From Constantimarinum furrinae (lineage in GTDB: Bacteria > Bacteroidota > Bacteroidia > Flavobacteriales > Flavobacteriaceae), in contig NZ_CP052909.1 in NCBI RefSeq assembly GCF_014295415.1, positions 1,302,001 through 1,366,000 on the forward strand: 64,000 bases of DNA, in the 5' to 3' direction. This document shows, piece after piece, positions 23,985-32,786 of the stretch; the first letter of the stretch is position 1; each line of letters opens with the position of its first letter. The notes beneath the pieces were generated by a model that worked only from the letters and a program-made list of their open reading frames with translations, searched no databases and was not told the origin of the DNA. The translations under genes and the position numbers were made by a program.

Positions 23985-25304
23985 TTAATTAGCTGGACTT
24001 AAGGCACTTATTTTTCGTTTTTTTATTCCAAAAATAAGGATGTATCCATAGCATGCGATCATTAATAATAAAGCAACTTTAAACCCTACATTATCGGTTA
24101 AAAATCCGTACAGCGGTGGAATAACAGCTCCACCAACGATAGCCATGCACAGCAATCCTGAAGCCTGAGGTTTTAGATCGCCAAGACCCTCTAGCGTAAG
24201 TGCAAAAATAGTGGGAAACATAATCGAATTGAACAACCCAACTGCCAGAATCGACCACATGGCCATCATTCCTCCTGAATTCATTGAAATAAGCAAGAGT
24301 AAGGCTGCCGAAATCGCAAAAATACCCAATACTTTAGGTGGCGACATGACTCTGGTGAGATAAGACCCTATAAAGCGGCCAACCATCGCACCGCTCCAGT
24401 AAAAAACCACAAATGCACCAACAATGGCTTTGCTGTCCATAGTTGAAAGCTCATTGTTTAATATCCTTTCAGCCATAATTTTCATGGTTTCATTTTCAGA
24501 TATGACAGTAGCGAGGTTCATATCGAGAAAGTAATTTACAAGATAGCTGCCGATAGCGACTTCAGCCCCCACATATAGAAAAATCCCGATGACGCCCATC
24601 AATACTGTTTTATTCTTTAAAAGTTTAAAGTAACCGCCTTTCGGACTTTCCTGCATAAGCTTCGGAAGTTTTATAAAGACAAAGAGGAGCGCCAGAATTC
24701 CAATAAAAGCGGCGATCCACAAGAACGGTTGCTGGACCGCTCCGGCCTCAGACAAATAATAATTTCGTGTTTCAGCTTCAGTGAGAACCGAGATCTCTTC
24801 CGAAGACTTAATGCTATCACTTAAAAGGAACATAGCCCCAATTACAGGAGCGATAGCCGTTCCGAGGGAATTAAACGCCTGCGAAAGATTCAGCCTGCTG
24901 GAGGCTCCTGCTTCACTCCCCAATACCGAAACATAAGGATTTGCTGCTACCTGAAGAATGGTTATTCCGGCTGCCAATGTAAAATAGCCCATTAAAAAAA
25001 CCGGAAAGGATCGCGCTGAAGCGGCCGGGTAAAACAACAAGCAGCCCAAGGCCATAGTGATTAGCCCTAGAACAATACCTTTTTGATAACCGATGCGTGA
25101 CAACAAAAAACCGGCAGGTACCGAAAATACAGCATAGGCAGCAAAAAAAGCAAATTGCACCAAACCTGCCTGAAAATAAGACAACTCAAAAACATCTTTC
25201 AGCCTTGGAATTAAACTATCAACTAAAACCGTAATAAACCCCCAGAGAAAAAAGAGGATAGTGATCACAACAAATGCCGAACGAAAATTTTTGGTTGAAG
25301 TCAT
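23985..25304 (-). CDS. Sugar MFS transporter (FucP-like)
   Basis: 439 residues with about 12 predicted membrane helices. The N-terminal FFLWGFITVLVDSLIPRLKD and AGFLLSRIGYQKGIVLGL motifs are typical of the fucose/glucose-galactose/N-acetylglucosamine proton symporters of the FucP family. It is the last gene of a three-gene operon after GH92 mannosidase and glycosylasparaginase, 4 bp from the latter. It should bring a sugar released from glycoprotein glycans through the inner membrane; mannose or N-acetylglucosamine is most likely, but the sequence alone does not decide. Confidence 0.88.
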   Translation of the reverse strand: MTSTKNFRSAFVVITILFFLWGFITVLVDSLIPRLKDVFELSYFQAGLVQFAFFAAYAVFSVPAGFLLSRIGYQKGIVLGLITMALGCLLFYPAASARSFPVFLMGYFTLAAGITILQVAANPYVSVLGSEAGASSRLNLSQAFNSLGTAIAPVIGAMFLLSDSIKSSEEISVLTEAETRNYYLSEAGAVQQPFLWIAAFIGILALLFVFIKLPKLMQESPKGGYFKLLKNKTVLMGVIGIFLYVGAEVAIGSYLVNYFLDMNLATVISENETMKIMAERILNNELSTMDSKAIVGAFVVFYWSGAMVGRFIGSYLTRVMSPPKVLGIFAISAALLLLISMNSGGMMAMWSILAVGLFNSIMFPTIFALTLEGLGDLKPQASGLLCMAIVGGAVIPPLYGFLTDNVGFKVALLLMIACYGYILIFGIKKRKISALSPAN

Positions 25305-25308
25305 GGAT

Positions 25309-26307
25309 TTAGCCTTTATTGTAGAAATCTGAAGGAATATTGGTGTTTTTTCCGTTTTTGTAAGTGGTTACAGAAAAGCCTTCGTGAATCCCGTAAAATC
25401 CGGTTTCACCTTTTTTATTGACCGCGATATAACCTACCTGAAAATCCTTGTAGTTTGGAGATTTCTTAATGATTCGTGCTATGGCTTCTTCGCAGGCTTG
25501 TTGAGGTGTCTTTCCCTGTCGCATCAATTCTACGATGAGAAAACTCCCAACGGTCTTTAACACTTCTTCTCCCAGGCCGGTCGCTGTGGCACCACCCACT
25601 TCATTATCGATAAAAAGACCAGAACCAATTATAGCCGAATCGCCCACACGTCCGGCCATTTTATAGGCGAGCCCGCTGGTGGTACATCCTCCCGAAATAT
25701 CCCCATTTTTGTCAATGGCCAACATGCCTATGGTATCGTGATTTTCAATATTGATAATGGGTTTGTATTCTGAAGTCTTTTTCCATTCTTCCCAGGCTTT
25801 CTTTGAAGTTTCTGTGAGGAGATCGGTGCGTTTAAAACCCAAGGAAACCGCAAATTCCTCAGCTCCCGTACCGGCAAGGATCACGTGGGGTGTATCTTCC
25901 ATGACCTTACGGGCGACAGAGATAGGGTGAATGATATGCTGCATGCAAACCACCGCGCCATAATTTCCTTCCTTATTCATTATACAGGCATCGAGCGTGA
26001 CACGTCCGTCTCTATCCGGGAGACCACCAATTCCTACCGACTGACCTTCGGCATTGGCCTCTTCAACCATACAGCCTTGTTCGACAGCATCCAGAGCCGA
26101 TTTACCTTCCTGAATGACTTCCCAGGCTTTAGCAGTGGATTCGGGGACATTCCAGGTGGCGATGACTAATGGGATATTCGATGTGGCGCCGGGAATCATC
26201 GCATTGTTTTCTTCTGAAGGTTCCTCCTTACATCCAATTAAAGCTGTTGTGGCTACAACTCCCAATCCGGTGAGTGATGCGCTCTGAATAAATTTTCTCC
26301 GTTTCAT
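25309..26307 (-). CDS. N4-(beta-N-acetylglucosaminyl)-L-asparaginase (glycosylasparaginase)
   Basis: 332 residues. The N-terminus has RRKFIQSASLTG, a twin-arginine-like signal, and a Cys in ALIGCKEE that could be a lipobox, so it is an envelope protein. The catalytic Thr192 follows Asp in NHDTIGMLAIDKNG, the self-cleavage site of the glycosylasparaginase branch of Ntn-hydrolases. The substrate loop GRVGDSAIIGSG is intact. The enzyme splits the GlcNAc-Asn bond of N-glycosylated asparagine. It follows the GH92 mannosidase by 13 bp and precedes a sugar transporter. The family assignment differs from the cytoplasmic isoaspartyl peptidase at 14075 by the HDTIG motif and the export signal. Confidence 0.9.
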   Translation of the reverse strand: MKRRKFIQSASLTGLGVVATTALIGCKEEPSEENNAMIPGATSNIPLVIATWNVPESTAKAWEVIQEGKSALDAVEQGCMVEEANAEGQSVGIGGLPDRDGRVTLDACIMNKEGNYGAVVCMQHIIHPISVARKVMEDTPHVILAGTGAEEFAVSLGFKRTDLLTETSKKAWEEWKKTSEYKPIINIENHDTIGMLAIDKNGDISGGCTTSGLAYKMAGRVGDSAIIGSGLFIDNEVGGATATGLGEEVLKTVGSFLIVELMRQGKTPQQACEEAIARIIKKSPNYKDFQVGYIAVNKKGETGFYGIHEGFSVTTYKNGKNTNIPSDFYNKG

Positions 26308-26320
26308 GCTTTTTGGTTAG

Positions 26321-29251
26321 TTATTTTATTTCAATTTCGTCCACGAATATCCAGGCTTTCCCATTAAAAGGAGCTCCCAGATGCCATTGGGGAAGGTCGC
26401 CCAGATTTTTGGCGACTATTTTTATATATCGACCACTGTTTCCATTCAAATCAAAGGAGAGGGTTTTTATCTCGGTTTCTTCCGAAGGTACTTCTGAAGG
26501 AATCTGTTGTGAGGGTAAACTCCTTGTAAAAGTTTTAGGATCGTCCGAAACATAACACGCTACTTGGGTGGGATAAAAGATCCAGCTCCGCTGATCCTGT
26601 AAAAAATTGACGCTAATGGTCTCAATGGGTTTTACACTTCCCAGATCCACGATGGCAATAAGATCGGTATCCTGATATCCTTGCCAGGCTCCTGTTCGAA
26701 AATCTCGGGCACCTCGAATCCCATCGATAAGTGCGTTTGTACCCCCGGCATTATATTGATTGGCATAGGCTGTTTCCAGCCGAATGCTCAGGTTGGGGTC
26801 GATCTTATAGAATTTGGTAGTAAGTGTACTGCTTACAATTCCGTTATTCTCGGCATAAGTTTTCAGTACACTTTCTTCTGAAAGAGGGATGGGTTGAGTG
26901 TATTTTCTGAATACCGAATCGTTAATACTGTAATAAATTTCTGCTTCATCTGAAGCAACCTCGAGGACCACCTCGGTCGAGTTCTTAAAAGCAACTTCTC
27001 CCATCGCTATAAACGGCGCGGGAGTGATCAAAGCGTCTTCTATGGATGTCTTCGGAATATTGGCATCTTCGGTACCCCAGTTGGAAGGAGTGCTGGTCAT
27101 TTCAAAGACCAGTGCTCCGCCATTTATTATTTCATCATGCTTTAAATAGCTTCTCTCCAATGGTTCTCCGTTGAGCGTAGCAGTTTTTATATACTTGTTT
27201 TGCGCCGAGATTCTTAAGGCTTCAATAGTAAATTGTTTGCCCGATTCCAGATTAATGGTAGCCTTTTCATAGAGGGGGGTTCCAATAATATACTGGTTGC
27301 TTCCGGGTGTCACCGGATAGAATCCCAATGAACTTAAAACATACCAGGCGCTCATCTGTCCGCAGTCTTCATTGCCGCTAATCCCGTCCGGACTGTTCGT
27401 ATATAATTCGGTAAGGATCTTGTGTACTTTGTCCTGAGTAATATAGGGTTTGTTTACGAAATTATATAAGTAGGCCATATGATGACTGGGTTCATTACCA
27501 TGGGCGTATTGTCCTATGAGTCCGGTAATATCTGCCTGATCCCTTCCCGAAGTTTCCGTTTTAGCCGTGAACAGATCATCTAGGTGCTTTTTAAAAGCTT
27601 CTTTGCCTCCCATTAATTTAATAAGACCCGAAATATCTTGCGGCACATATAGGCTATATTGCCATGCATTGGCTTCGGTATAATTAAAATTTACTTCATA
27701 GGGATCGAAAGGAGAAAACCAAGTGTTTCTAAACCGCCCCTGCATAAAGTTGGATTCGGGGTTAAAAATATTCTTATAGTTTTGAGCCCTTTCAGTAAAA
27801 ACCACATAATCCTTTTCCTTATTCATGGCTTTGGCCATTTGTGCGATAGTCCAGTCGTCATAAGCATATTCCAGAGTTTTAGAGGTCGACTCGCTTTCTT
27901 CTTCCACAGGGATATAACCAAATTTCTTATAGGCTTTCAGGCCAAGTTTATCTTGCATGGCACTGTGTTTCATAGCCGTGAAGGCCTTTTCGGCATCATA
28001 ACCTCTTATCCCTTTTAAATACGCATCGGCGATGACGGGAACGGCGTGATATCCAATCATGCATCCTGTATAATTGGCCGAAAGGTCCCAGATGGGCATT
28101 ATGCCGCCTTCATCGTATTTAGCTAGGAAGGTATTGATAAAATCATTGGTTCTTTCCTGTTCAATAATTGTATACAACGGATGAGCAGCTCGGTAGGTAT
28201 CCCAAAGGGAAAAAACGGTGTAATAATCAAAATCTGTAGTTTGATGTATCTCAAGATCCATTCCTCTGTACTTTCCGTCGACATCCTGATACAGATTAGG
28301 AGCGAGCATGCTATGATATAAGGAGGTATAAAATATGGTTTTGTAGTCATCTGAAGGACTTTCAATCACGATCTTTTCAAGTTGTTCCTCCCAGGCTATT
28401 TCCGCTTCGTTCTTTATTTGCTCAAATGATTTAGTGCCAATCTCGGTTTCGAGATTGAGTTTTGCGCCTTCCACACTAACTGCCGAAATTCCTACCGAAA
28501 TATATACGGGTTCATTTTCGGGGTTGTCAAATTCCAATCCCGCCATTCTGTTACGGCGATCGGGTGATCGATGAAAAAATGTAGGTTGTTTCGTAGGATG
28601 TGAAAATTTTAAGTAAAAGAAAAGTCGTTGGTCTTCGGCCCATGCTTTAGAGTGCCGAAAACCTGAAAATTCGGTATCGTTTATTTTTTTGATGTCGAAA
28701 TCCAGCAACTTATCGCGGTGCTCCAAATCGATGATAAGATGTTGATCCTTAGAAGAAGGATAGCTGTATTTGTGCATTCCGGCCCGCTTGGTGACGGTTA
28801 ATTCAACTTCAATATCCACACTATCGAGACGAACTCTGTAATAACCCGGCGATGCCGTCTCATTTTCATGAGAAAAGTGTGCCCTGTAACCTTTTTTACC
28901 ATCAGCCCCGTTGTGGAATATTTGAGAATTTGTGGGCATGAGGAGGACATCACCATAGTCGCTCACGCCTGTGCCACTGAGATGCGTATGTGAAAATCCG
29001 TAGATGTAATTATCACTGTAATGATAACCGCTACAGCCGTCCCAGCCTTCAAGACGGGTGTCGGGGCTCAGCTGCATCATACCGAAGGGCATGCTTGCAC
29101 CCGGATAAGTATGACCGTGGCCTCCGGTACCTATAAACGGATTTACATATTCTATAAGAGCTCTATCTTTAATGGCCGGTTCAGGTTCAGGAATATGGTA
29201 ACAGGCGGAAAACAGTATGAACGATAGCAGTAGGAAAAAGTAGTTACGCAT
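26321..29251 (-). CDS. GH92 alpha-mannosidase lipoprotein with C-terminal carbohydrate-binding modules
   Basis: 976 residues. The signal peptide ends in a lipobox (LFSACYH), so it is a surface or periplasmic lipoprotein. GH92 signatures begin at once (VNPFIGTGGHGHTYPGAS, FGMMQLSPDTR) and continue with GYIPVEEESESTSKTLEYAY, the catalytic-acid region, and PVTPGSNQYIIGTPLYEKA. From about residue 740 a chitobiase-C-like module (AEIYYSINDSVFRKYTQ) and a discoidin/F5-8C-like module (about 825-976) follow, both typical sugar-binding accessories. GH92 enzymes are calcium-dependent exo-alpha-mannosidases acting on high-mannose N-glycans. It is the first gene of the operon with glycosylasparaginase and transporter. 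Confidence 0.95.
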   Translation of the reverse strand: MRNYFFLLLSFILFSACYHIPEPEPAIKDRALIEYVNPFIGTGGHGHTYPGASMPFGMMQLSPDTRLEGWDGCSGYHYSDNYIYGFSHTHLSGTGVSDYGDVLLMPTNSQIFHNGADGKKGYRAHFSHENETASPGYYRVRLDSVDIEVELTVTKRAGMHKYSYPSSKDQHLIIDLEHRDKLLDFDIKKINDTEFSGFRHSKAWAEDQRLFFYLKFSHPTKQPTFFHRSPDRRNRMAGLEFDNPENEPVYISVGISAVSVEGAKLNLETEIGTKSFEQIKNEAEIAWEEQLEKIVIESPSDDYKTIFYTSLYHSMLAPNLYQDVDGKYRGMDLEIHQTTDFDYYTVFSLWDTYRAAHPLYTIIEQERTNDFINTFLAKYDEGGIMPIWDLSANYTGCMIGYHAVPVIADAYLKGIRGYDAEKAFTAMKHSAMQDKLGLKAYKKFGYIPVEEESESTSKTLEYAYDDWTIAQMAKAMNKEKDYVVFTERAQNYKNIFNPESNFMQGRFRNTWFSPFDPYEVNFNYTEANAWQYSLYVPQDISGLIKLMGGKEAFKKHLDDLFTAKTETSGRDQADITGLIGQYAHGNEPSHHMAYLYNFVNKPYITQDKVHKILTELYTNSPDGISGNEDCGQMSAWYVLSSLGFYPVTPGSNQYIIGTPLYEKATINLESGKQFTIEALRISAQNKYIKTATLNGEPLERSYLKHDEIINGGALVFEMTSTPSNWGTEDANIPKTSIEDALITPAPFIAMGEVAFKNSTEVVLEVASDEAEIYYSINDSVFRKYTQPIPLSEESVLKTYAENNGIVSSTLTTKFYKIDPNLSIRLETAYANQYNAGGTNALIDGIRGARDFRTGAWQGYQDTDLIAIVDLGSVKPIETISVNFLQDQRSWIFYPTQVACYVSDDPKTFTRSLPSQQIPSEVPSEETEIKTLSFDLNGNSGRYIKIVAKNLGDLPQWHLGAPFNGKAWIFVDEIEIK

Positions 29252-29303
29252 GTAGATTTTGTATGCTGAAAGATACTAAAAACAGTTAAAAAAAAGTAAA
29301 TAG

Positions 29304-29335
29304 GTTTTGGCAGGTATTAAAACATAGTATCTTTA
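29304..29335 (+). promoter_or_regulatory. Promoter of the metallophosphoesterase gene
   Basis: TTTTG at 29304-29308, then 19 bp, then TATCTTTA at 29328-29335. Spacing and sequence fit the Bacteroidetes TTTG/TAnnTTTG promoter with one mismatch. The ATG follows 20 bp later. Confidence 0.6.
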
Positions 29336-29354
29336 AAAATTCTGATAACGTACC

Positions 29355-30581
29355 ATGCGCTGGATCATTTTTATTGTCATTTATATTTTAATCGACCTTT
29401 ATGCTTTTCAGGCCATACGAACGCTCACCCGAAACCCCTGGATAAACGGAGCATATATTTTCTTTTCTCTAGCAGTTCTAGCGGCCCTAATTTATCAGCT
29501 TAACTTTTCAGGTTCACCGCGACTAATGGCACCGGGAAGCATGTATATATTTGGTTTTTTTCTGGCCTTTCTCGTTCCTAAAATTATACTTGTGGTATTT
29601 ATGTTTGGAGAGGACATTATTCGTCTGTTTGTTGGATTGTTCTCTAAAGTTGGGGGAGGCGACGAAGGATTTTATATGCCGTCCCGGAGAAAATTTTTAA
29701 GCACATTGGCGCTTGGCATTGCAGCAATTCCCTTTGCCTCTTTACTTTATGGAATGTACAGAGGGAAATATAATTACAAGGTTCTCAAATACGCTTTAGA
29801 GTTTGACGATCTCCCTGAAGCTTTCGACGGGTACACCATTACTCAGCTTAGTGACATTCACAGTGGAAGTTTCGACAACCACAAAATGGTAAAATATGCG
29901 GTGAATTTAGTTAATGAGCAACACAGCGATGTCATTTTGTTTACGGGAGATCTTGTTAATAATGTTGCTGAAGAAATGTTGGACTGGAAGGATCTTTTTG
30001 GCTCTTTAAAGGCGAAGGACGGGGTCTTTTCGGTGTTGGGAAATCACGATTACGGGGATTATGTTGCATGGAACAGCACATCTGAAAAGGAGGAAAATCT
30101 TGAACGACTGAAAGAATTACAAAAGAGAATGGGATGGGAACTCCTGTTAAACGAACATAGATTCATTGAAAGGAATGGAGAAAAGATTGCATTAATTGGT
30201 GTGGAGAATTGGGGAGAAGGTGGGTTTAAAAAAGCCGGAGACCTCAACAAGGCCTGTGCAGGTCTGTCCAAAGGTGATTTTAAGATTCTTATGAGTCATG
30301 ATCCTTCGCACTGGAAAGCCCAAGTTAAGGAAGATGAACGCCATTTTCAGCTTACATTGAGCGGACATACGCACGGTATGCAATTTGGGATAGAGATTCC
30401 GGGTTGGTTTAAATGGAGTCCTGTAAAGTACCGGTACGAAAATTGGGCCGGTATTTATAAGGAATTTGGAAGATACATTAATGTAAACCGAGGATTCGGA
30501 TATTTGGGTTATCCCGGTCGTGTAGGAATATGGCCCGAAATTACCGTGATCCGACTTAAAAAAAGTGCTAATACCGCTTAA
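29355..30581 (+). CDS. Membrane-anchored metallophosphoesterase
   Basis: 408 residues. Three or four N-terminal membrane helices (about 1-130) precede a calcineurin-like phosphoesterase domain with the full set of metal-binding motifs: QLSDIHSG (about 166), GDLVNN (about 197), LGNHDYGD (about 227) and SGHTHGMQFG (about 337). This is the YkuE/LpxH-like layout. The substrate is unknown; cell-envelope phospholipid or UDP-diacylglucosamine intermediates are possible. A thioredoxin-fold gene follows 54 bp downstream with its own -7 box. Confidence 0.88.
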   Translation: MRWIIFIVIYILIDLYAFQAIRTLTRNPWINGAYIFFSLAVLAALIYQLNFSGSPRLMAPGSMYIFGFFLAFLVPKIILVVFMFGEDIIRLFVGLFSKVGGGDEGFYMPSRRKFLSTLALGIAAIPFASLLYGMYRGKYNYKVLKYALEFDDLPEAFDGYTITQLSDIHSGSFDNHKMVKYAVNLVNEQHSDVILFTGDLVNNVAEEMLDWKDLFGSLKAKDGVFSVLGNHDYGDYVAWNSTSEKEENLERLKELQKRMGWELLLNEHRFIERNGEKIALIGVENWGEGGFKKAGDLNKACAGLSKGDFKILMSHDPSHWKAQVKEDERHFQLTLSGHTHGMQFGIEIPGWFKWSPVKYRYENWAGIYKEFGRYINVNRGFGYLGYPGRVGIWPEITVIRLKKSANTA

Positions 30582-30595
30582 TTTGCGGGAAATGC

Positions 30596-30603
30596 TATAT
30601 TTG
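30596..30603 (+). promoter_or_regulatory. -7 box upstream of the thioredoxin-like gene
   Basis: TATATTTG, a perfect TAnnTTTG match, 32 bp before the ATG at 30636. Confidence 0.5.
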
Positions 30604-30635
30604 TAGTACAATTGTTCAGATAACACCTTAGACCT

Positions 30636-30932
30636 ATGTCAAAATTTGGAGAATTAATTGAAACCCGGGTACCCGTTCTACTCGATTTTTATGCAGAGTG
30701 GGACGAAGCCTGTAAAGACATGCATGCTGTATTACGAGATGTTGCGGCAGCTTTGGGCGATAAGGCCAGAGTGATTAAAATTGATGTCGAAAAAAATAAA
30801 GAGCTGGCCGATGCGCTCCGGGTTAAAGGACTCCCAACATTGATGATCTACAAGAATGGTGAAATGAAATGGCGTCAGAGCGGTGAACAGGATGCCAATA
30901 CCCTAATTGGTCTGGTAAAAGAATACGTTTAG
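30636..30932 (+). CDS. Thioredoxin-fold protein with incomplete active site
   Basis: 98 residues with the complete thioredoxin fold. The active site, normally WCGPC, reads W22-D-E-A-C26, so the first, nucleophilic cysteine is replaced by Asp. The cis-proline loop (GLPTLMIYKNG, about residue 76) is intact. It lacks a signal peptide and should be cytoplasmic. A dithiol oxidoreductase role is unlikely; a binding, chaperone or monothiol role is an inference. It is a single-gene unit after the metallophosphoesterase. Confidence 0.88.
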   Translation: MSKFGELIETRVPVLLDFYAEWDEACKDMHAVLRDVAAALGDKARVIKIDVEKNKELADALRVKGLPTLMIYKNGEMKWRQSGEQDANTLIGLVKEYV

Positions 30933-31124
30933 TCTATTTTCATCCAACTTATCTATCTTTTTCTTTTGAGAAATTAAGACTATTTCTATGCCTCTGATTT
31001 TCAGTATGGTGTAACACTAAGATCTTATTTAATGAAAATTTCTTTCTGATTTTCTTTCATTTTCTTTACATTCATCGTTTAATTGCGTATATTTTAGACA
31101 AAATGCATAGACATATGCTATTTT

Positions 31125-31152
31125 CTAAGTTAATCTAACAAACCTAACTTAG
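31125..31152 (+). repeat. Inverted repeat upstream of fibre gene 4
   Basis: Perfect 8-bp arms CTAAGTTA (31125-31132) and TAACTTAG (31145-31152), 12 bp apart, ending 32 bp before the ATG. It may be an operator or a leader hairpin. The rest of the 252-bp gap holds only pyrimidine-rich TTTCTTTC runs (31040-31068). Confidence 0.45.
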
Positions 31153-31184
31153 TATAACCTCAAAAATCTGATGGAGAACACATT

Positions 31185-32612
31185 ATGTTTACTAAATTAT
31201 CCCTGTTTACCGCATGCCTCTGTTGTATTACATTACATCAGCTAACAGCACAAGTTGGAATAGGAACAACCACGCCTGACCCCTCTGCTGTATTAGACAT
31301 TTCCTCCACGAGTCAGGGGATGTTAGCACCTCGGATGACCACTGCCGAAAGAGTGGCTATATCAAATCCTTCGGAAGGTCTGCTGGTTTTTGATGTCACT
31401 GAAGATGCCTTTTATTATTACAATACTACATCGACTTCCTGGGTTAAGATCTTTGGAGGTGCATCAGACCGTTCAAATTTTGTGCTGGTACAAAGTGAGG
31501 CTGACTTTCCTTCACCATCGGGGGGAGTGATCACACTGGACGAGAATACTTATTATGAAATTAATGGTCTTATCACCTTAACCAATTCCATCGACCTTAA
31601 CAACGCCTATATTTCCGGCTTGGATTCCGGAGAAGATATTTTGTCTTCGGCAGGAACGATCTTTGCCGGTACTTCCGGTGGAAGTATTCGGAATATTACC
31701 ATCACCGGTGGAGGTACAGCTTTCAATATTACGGGAGGAAATTCACTATTGCTGCAGAACACTATAATTGATGGAATGAGCAGTGTTGGTACTATAAGCG
31801 GTGTGGGCGTATACTTTTCCAACATCGTTCAATATATTAATAATACCGACGGAATTACCTATAATGATATAGGAAATCTGTTACTCAGTAATCAGGGGTG
31901 GTTTGGAAATAATTCCGGGACGTACGAGCGCTATACTGGTTCATTCGCACTCATAGAAAAGGTTAGTGGTTTTTCAACTGTTGCTGCCTCCGTAACCGGA
32001 GTTGATGTTAGTGGTAACCCAACAGTAGGTAATGGTGTCATCATTGGAACTGTGTTTTCGGGTGCAGGAACGTATGTAGAAAAGTACACTACAGGTTCAT
32101 ATCCGGGATATAATTTTACAACAGCTTGGACAATCAACTGTCCCGGAATACCTAAAGAATTTGACGATGATGCTTCAGGTAATTTTTATTATGACGGTAG
32201 TTTAACCAGTGGATTTTCTCAATCGATAACCAATAACACGGCTGTTGAAATACAAGGTTCGGGAAGTTTCAGTACAACCAATTTGTTTCGATTTAGCGGT
32301 GGAGGAGGAGGAAACCAATTAACATATGAAGGCTCCAAATCAAGAGATTTTCAGATAAACGCCTCATTATCTGTAAACGTAAACGGTGCTGCCGGAAACT
32401 ACTACGCTTTTGTGATCGCTAAAAATGGCACTGTGGTCACCCAGTCAAACGCTGTGGTTTATATAGCGAGTGATAGTCAGATTCAAAACGTCTCGTTGAA
32501 TACAGTGGTTTCCATGGATACTTCCGACTATATAGAGTTATATGTACAGCGACTAACCGGTACCGGCACCGATACCCTATCAGTTTTCTCGGAGAATTTA
32601 AGCATAAAGTAA
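31185..32612 (+). CDS. Secreted fibre-type protein 4 (beta-helix type)
   Basis: 475 residues. A signal peptide ends in LTAQ; the start module VGIGTTTPDPSAVLDISS and GMLAPRMTTAERVAI are shared with the other fibre proteins, in the second variant of the module (MLAPRMTT rather than LIPRID). The middle (about 110-330) is rich in short strands with GGSIRNITITGGG and LLLQNTIIDG, suggesting a right-handed parallel beta-helix. The last 110 residues (YEGSKSRDFQINASLSVNV to FSENLSIK) look like a jelly roll related in shape to C1q domains. It is a tandem paralogue of the next gene. No LytTR-type paired site was found. Function unknown; a surface fibre or phage-tail-like shaft is a guess. Confidence 0.75.
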   Translation: MFTKLSLFTACLCCITLHQLTAQVGIGTTTPDPSAVLDISSTSQGMLAPRMTTAERVAISNPSEGLLVFDVTEDAFYYYNTTSTSWVKIFGGASDRSNFVLVQSEADFPSPSGGVITLDENTYYEINGLITLTNSIDLNNAYISGLDSGEDILSSAGTIFAGTSGGSIRNITITGGGTAFNITGGNSLLLQNTIIDGMSSVGTISGVGVYFSNIVQYINNTDGITYNDIGNLLLSNQGWFGNNSGTYERYTGSFALIEKVSGFSTVAASVTGVDVSGNPTVGNGVIIGTVFSGAGTYVEKYTTGSYPGYNFTTAWTINCPGIPKEFDDDASGNFYYDGSLTSGFSQSITNNTAVEIQGSGSFSTTNLFRFSGGGGGNQLTYEGSKSRDFQINASLSVNVNGAAGNYYAFVIAKNGTVVTQSNAVVYIASDSQIQNVSLNTVVSMDTSDYIELYVQRLTGTGTDTLSVFSENLSIK

Positions 32613-32786
32613 ACTCGAGGTTTACCTTAAATGTGAACTAGATTAGTACCTTAAGCCAAGAGATTATTTTCCCCTAGAAGGGGATATAAATGACTGTAGA
32701 TCTTAAGGACAATTATTTAACAAAAGTTTTTACAAACGTAATTTTCAGTAATGTACATTCGCACAATTTTTACACCCAATAATTAA

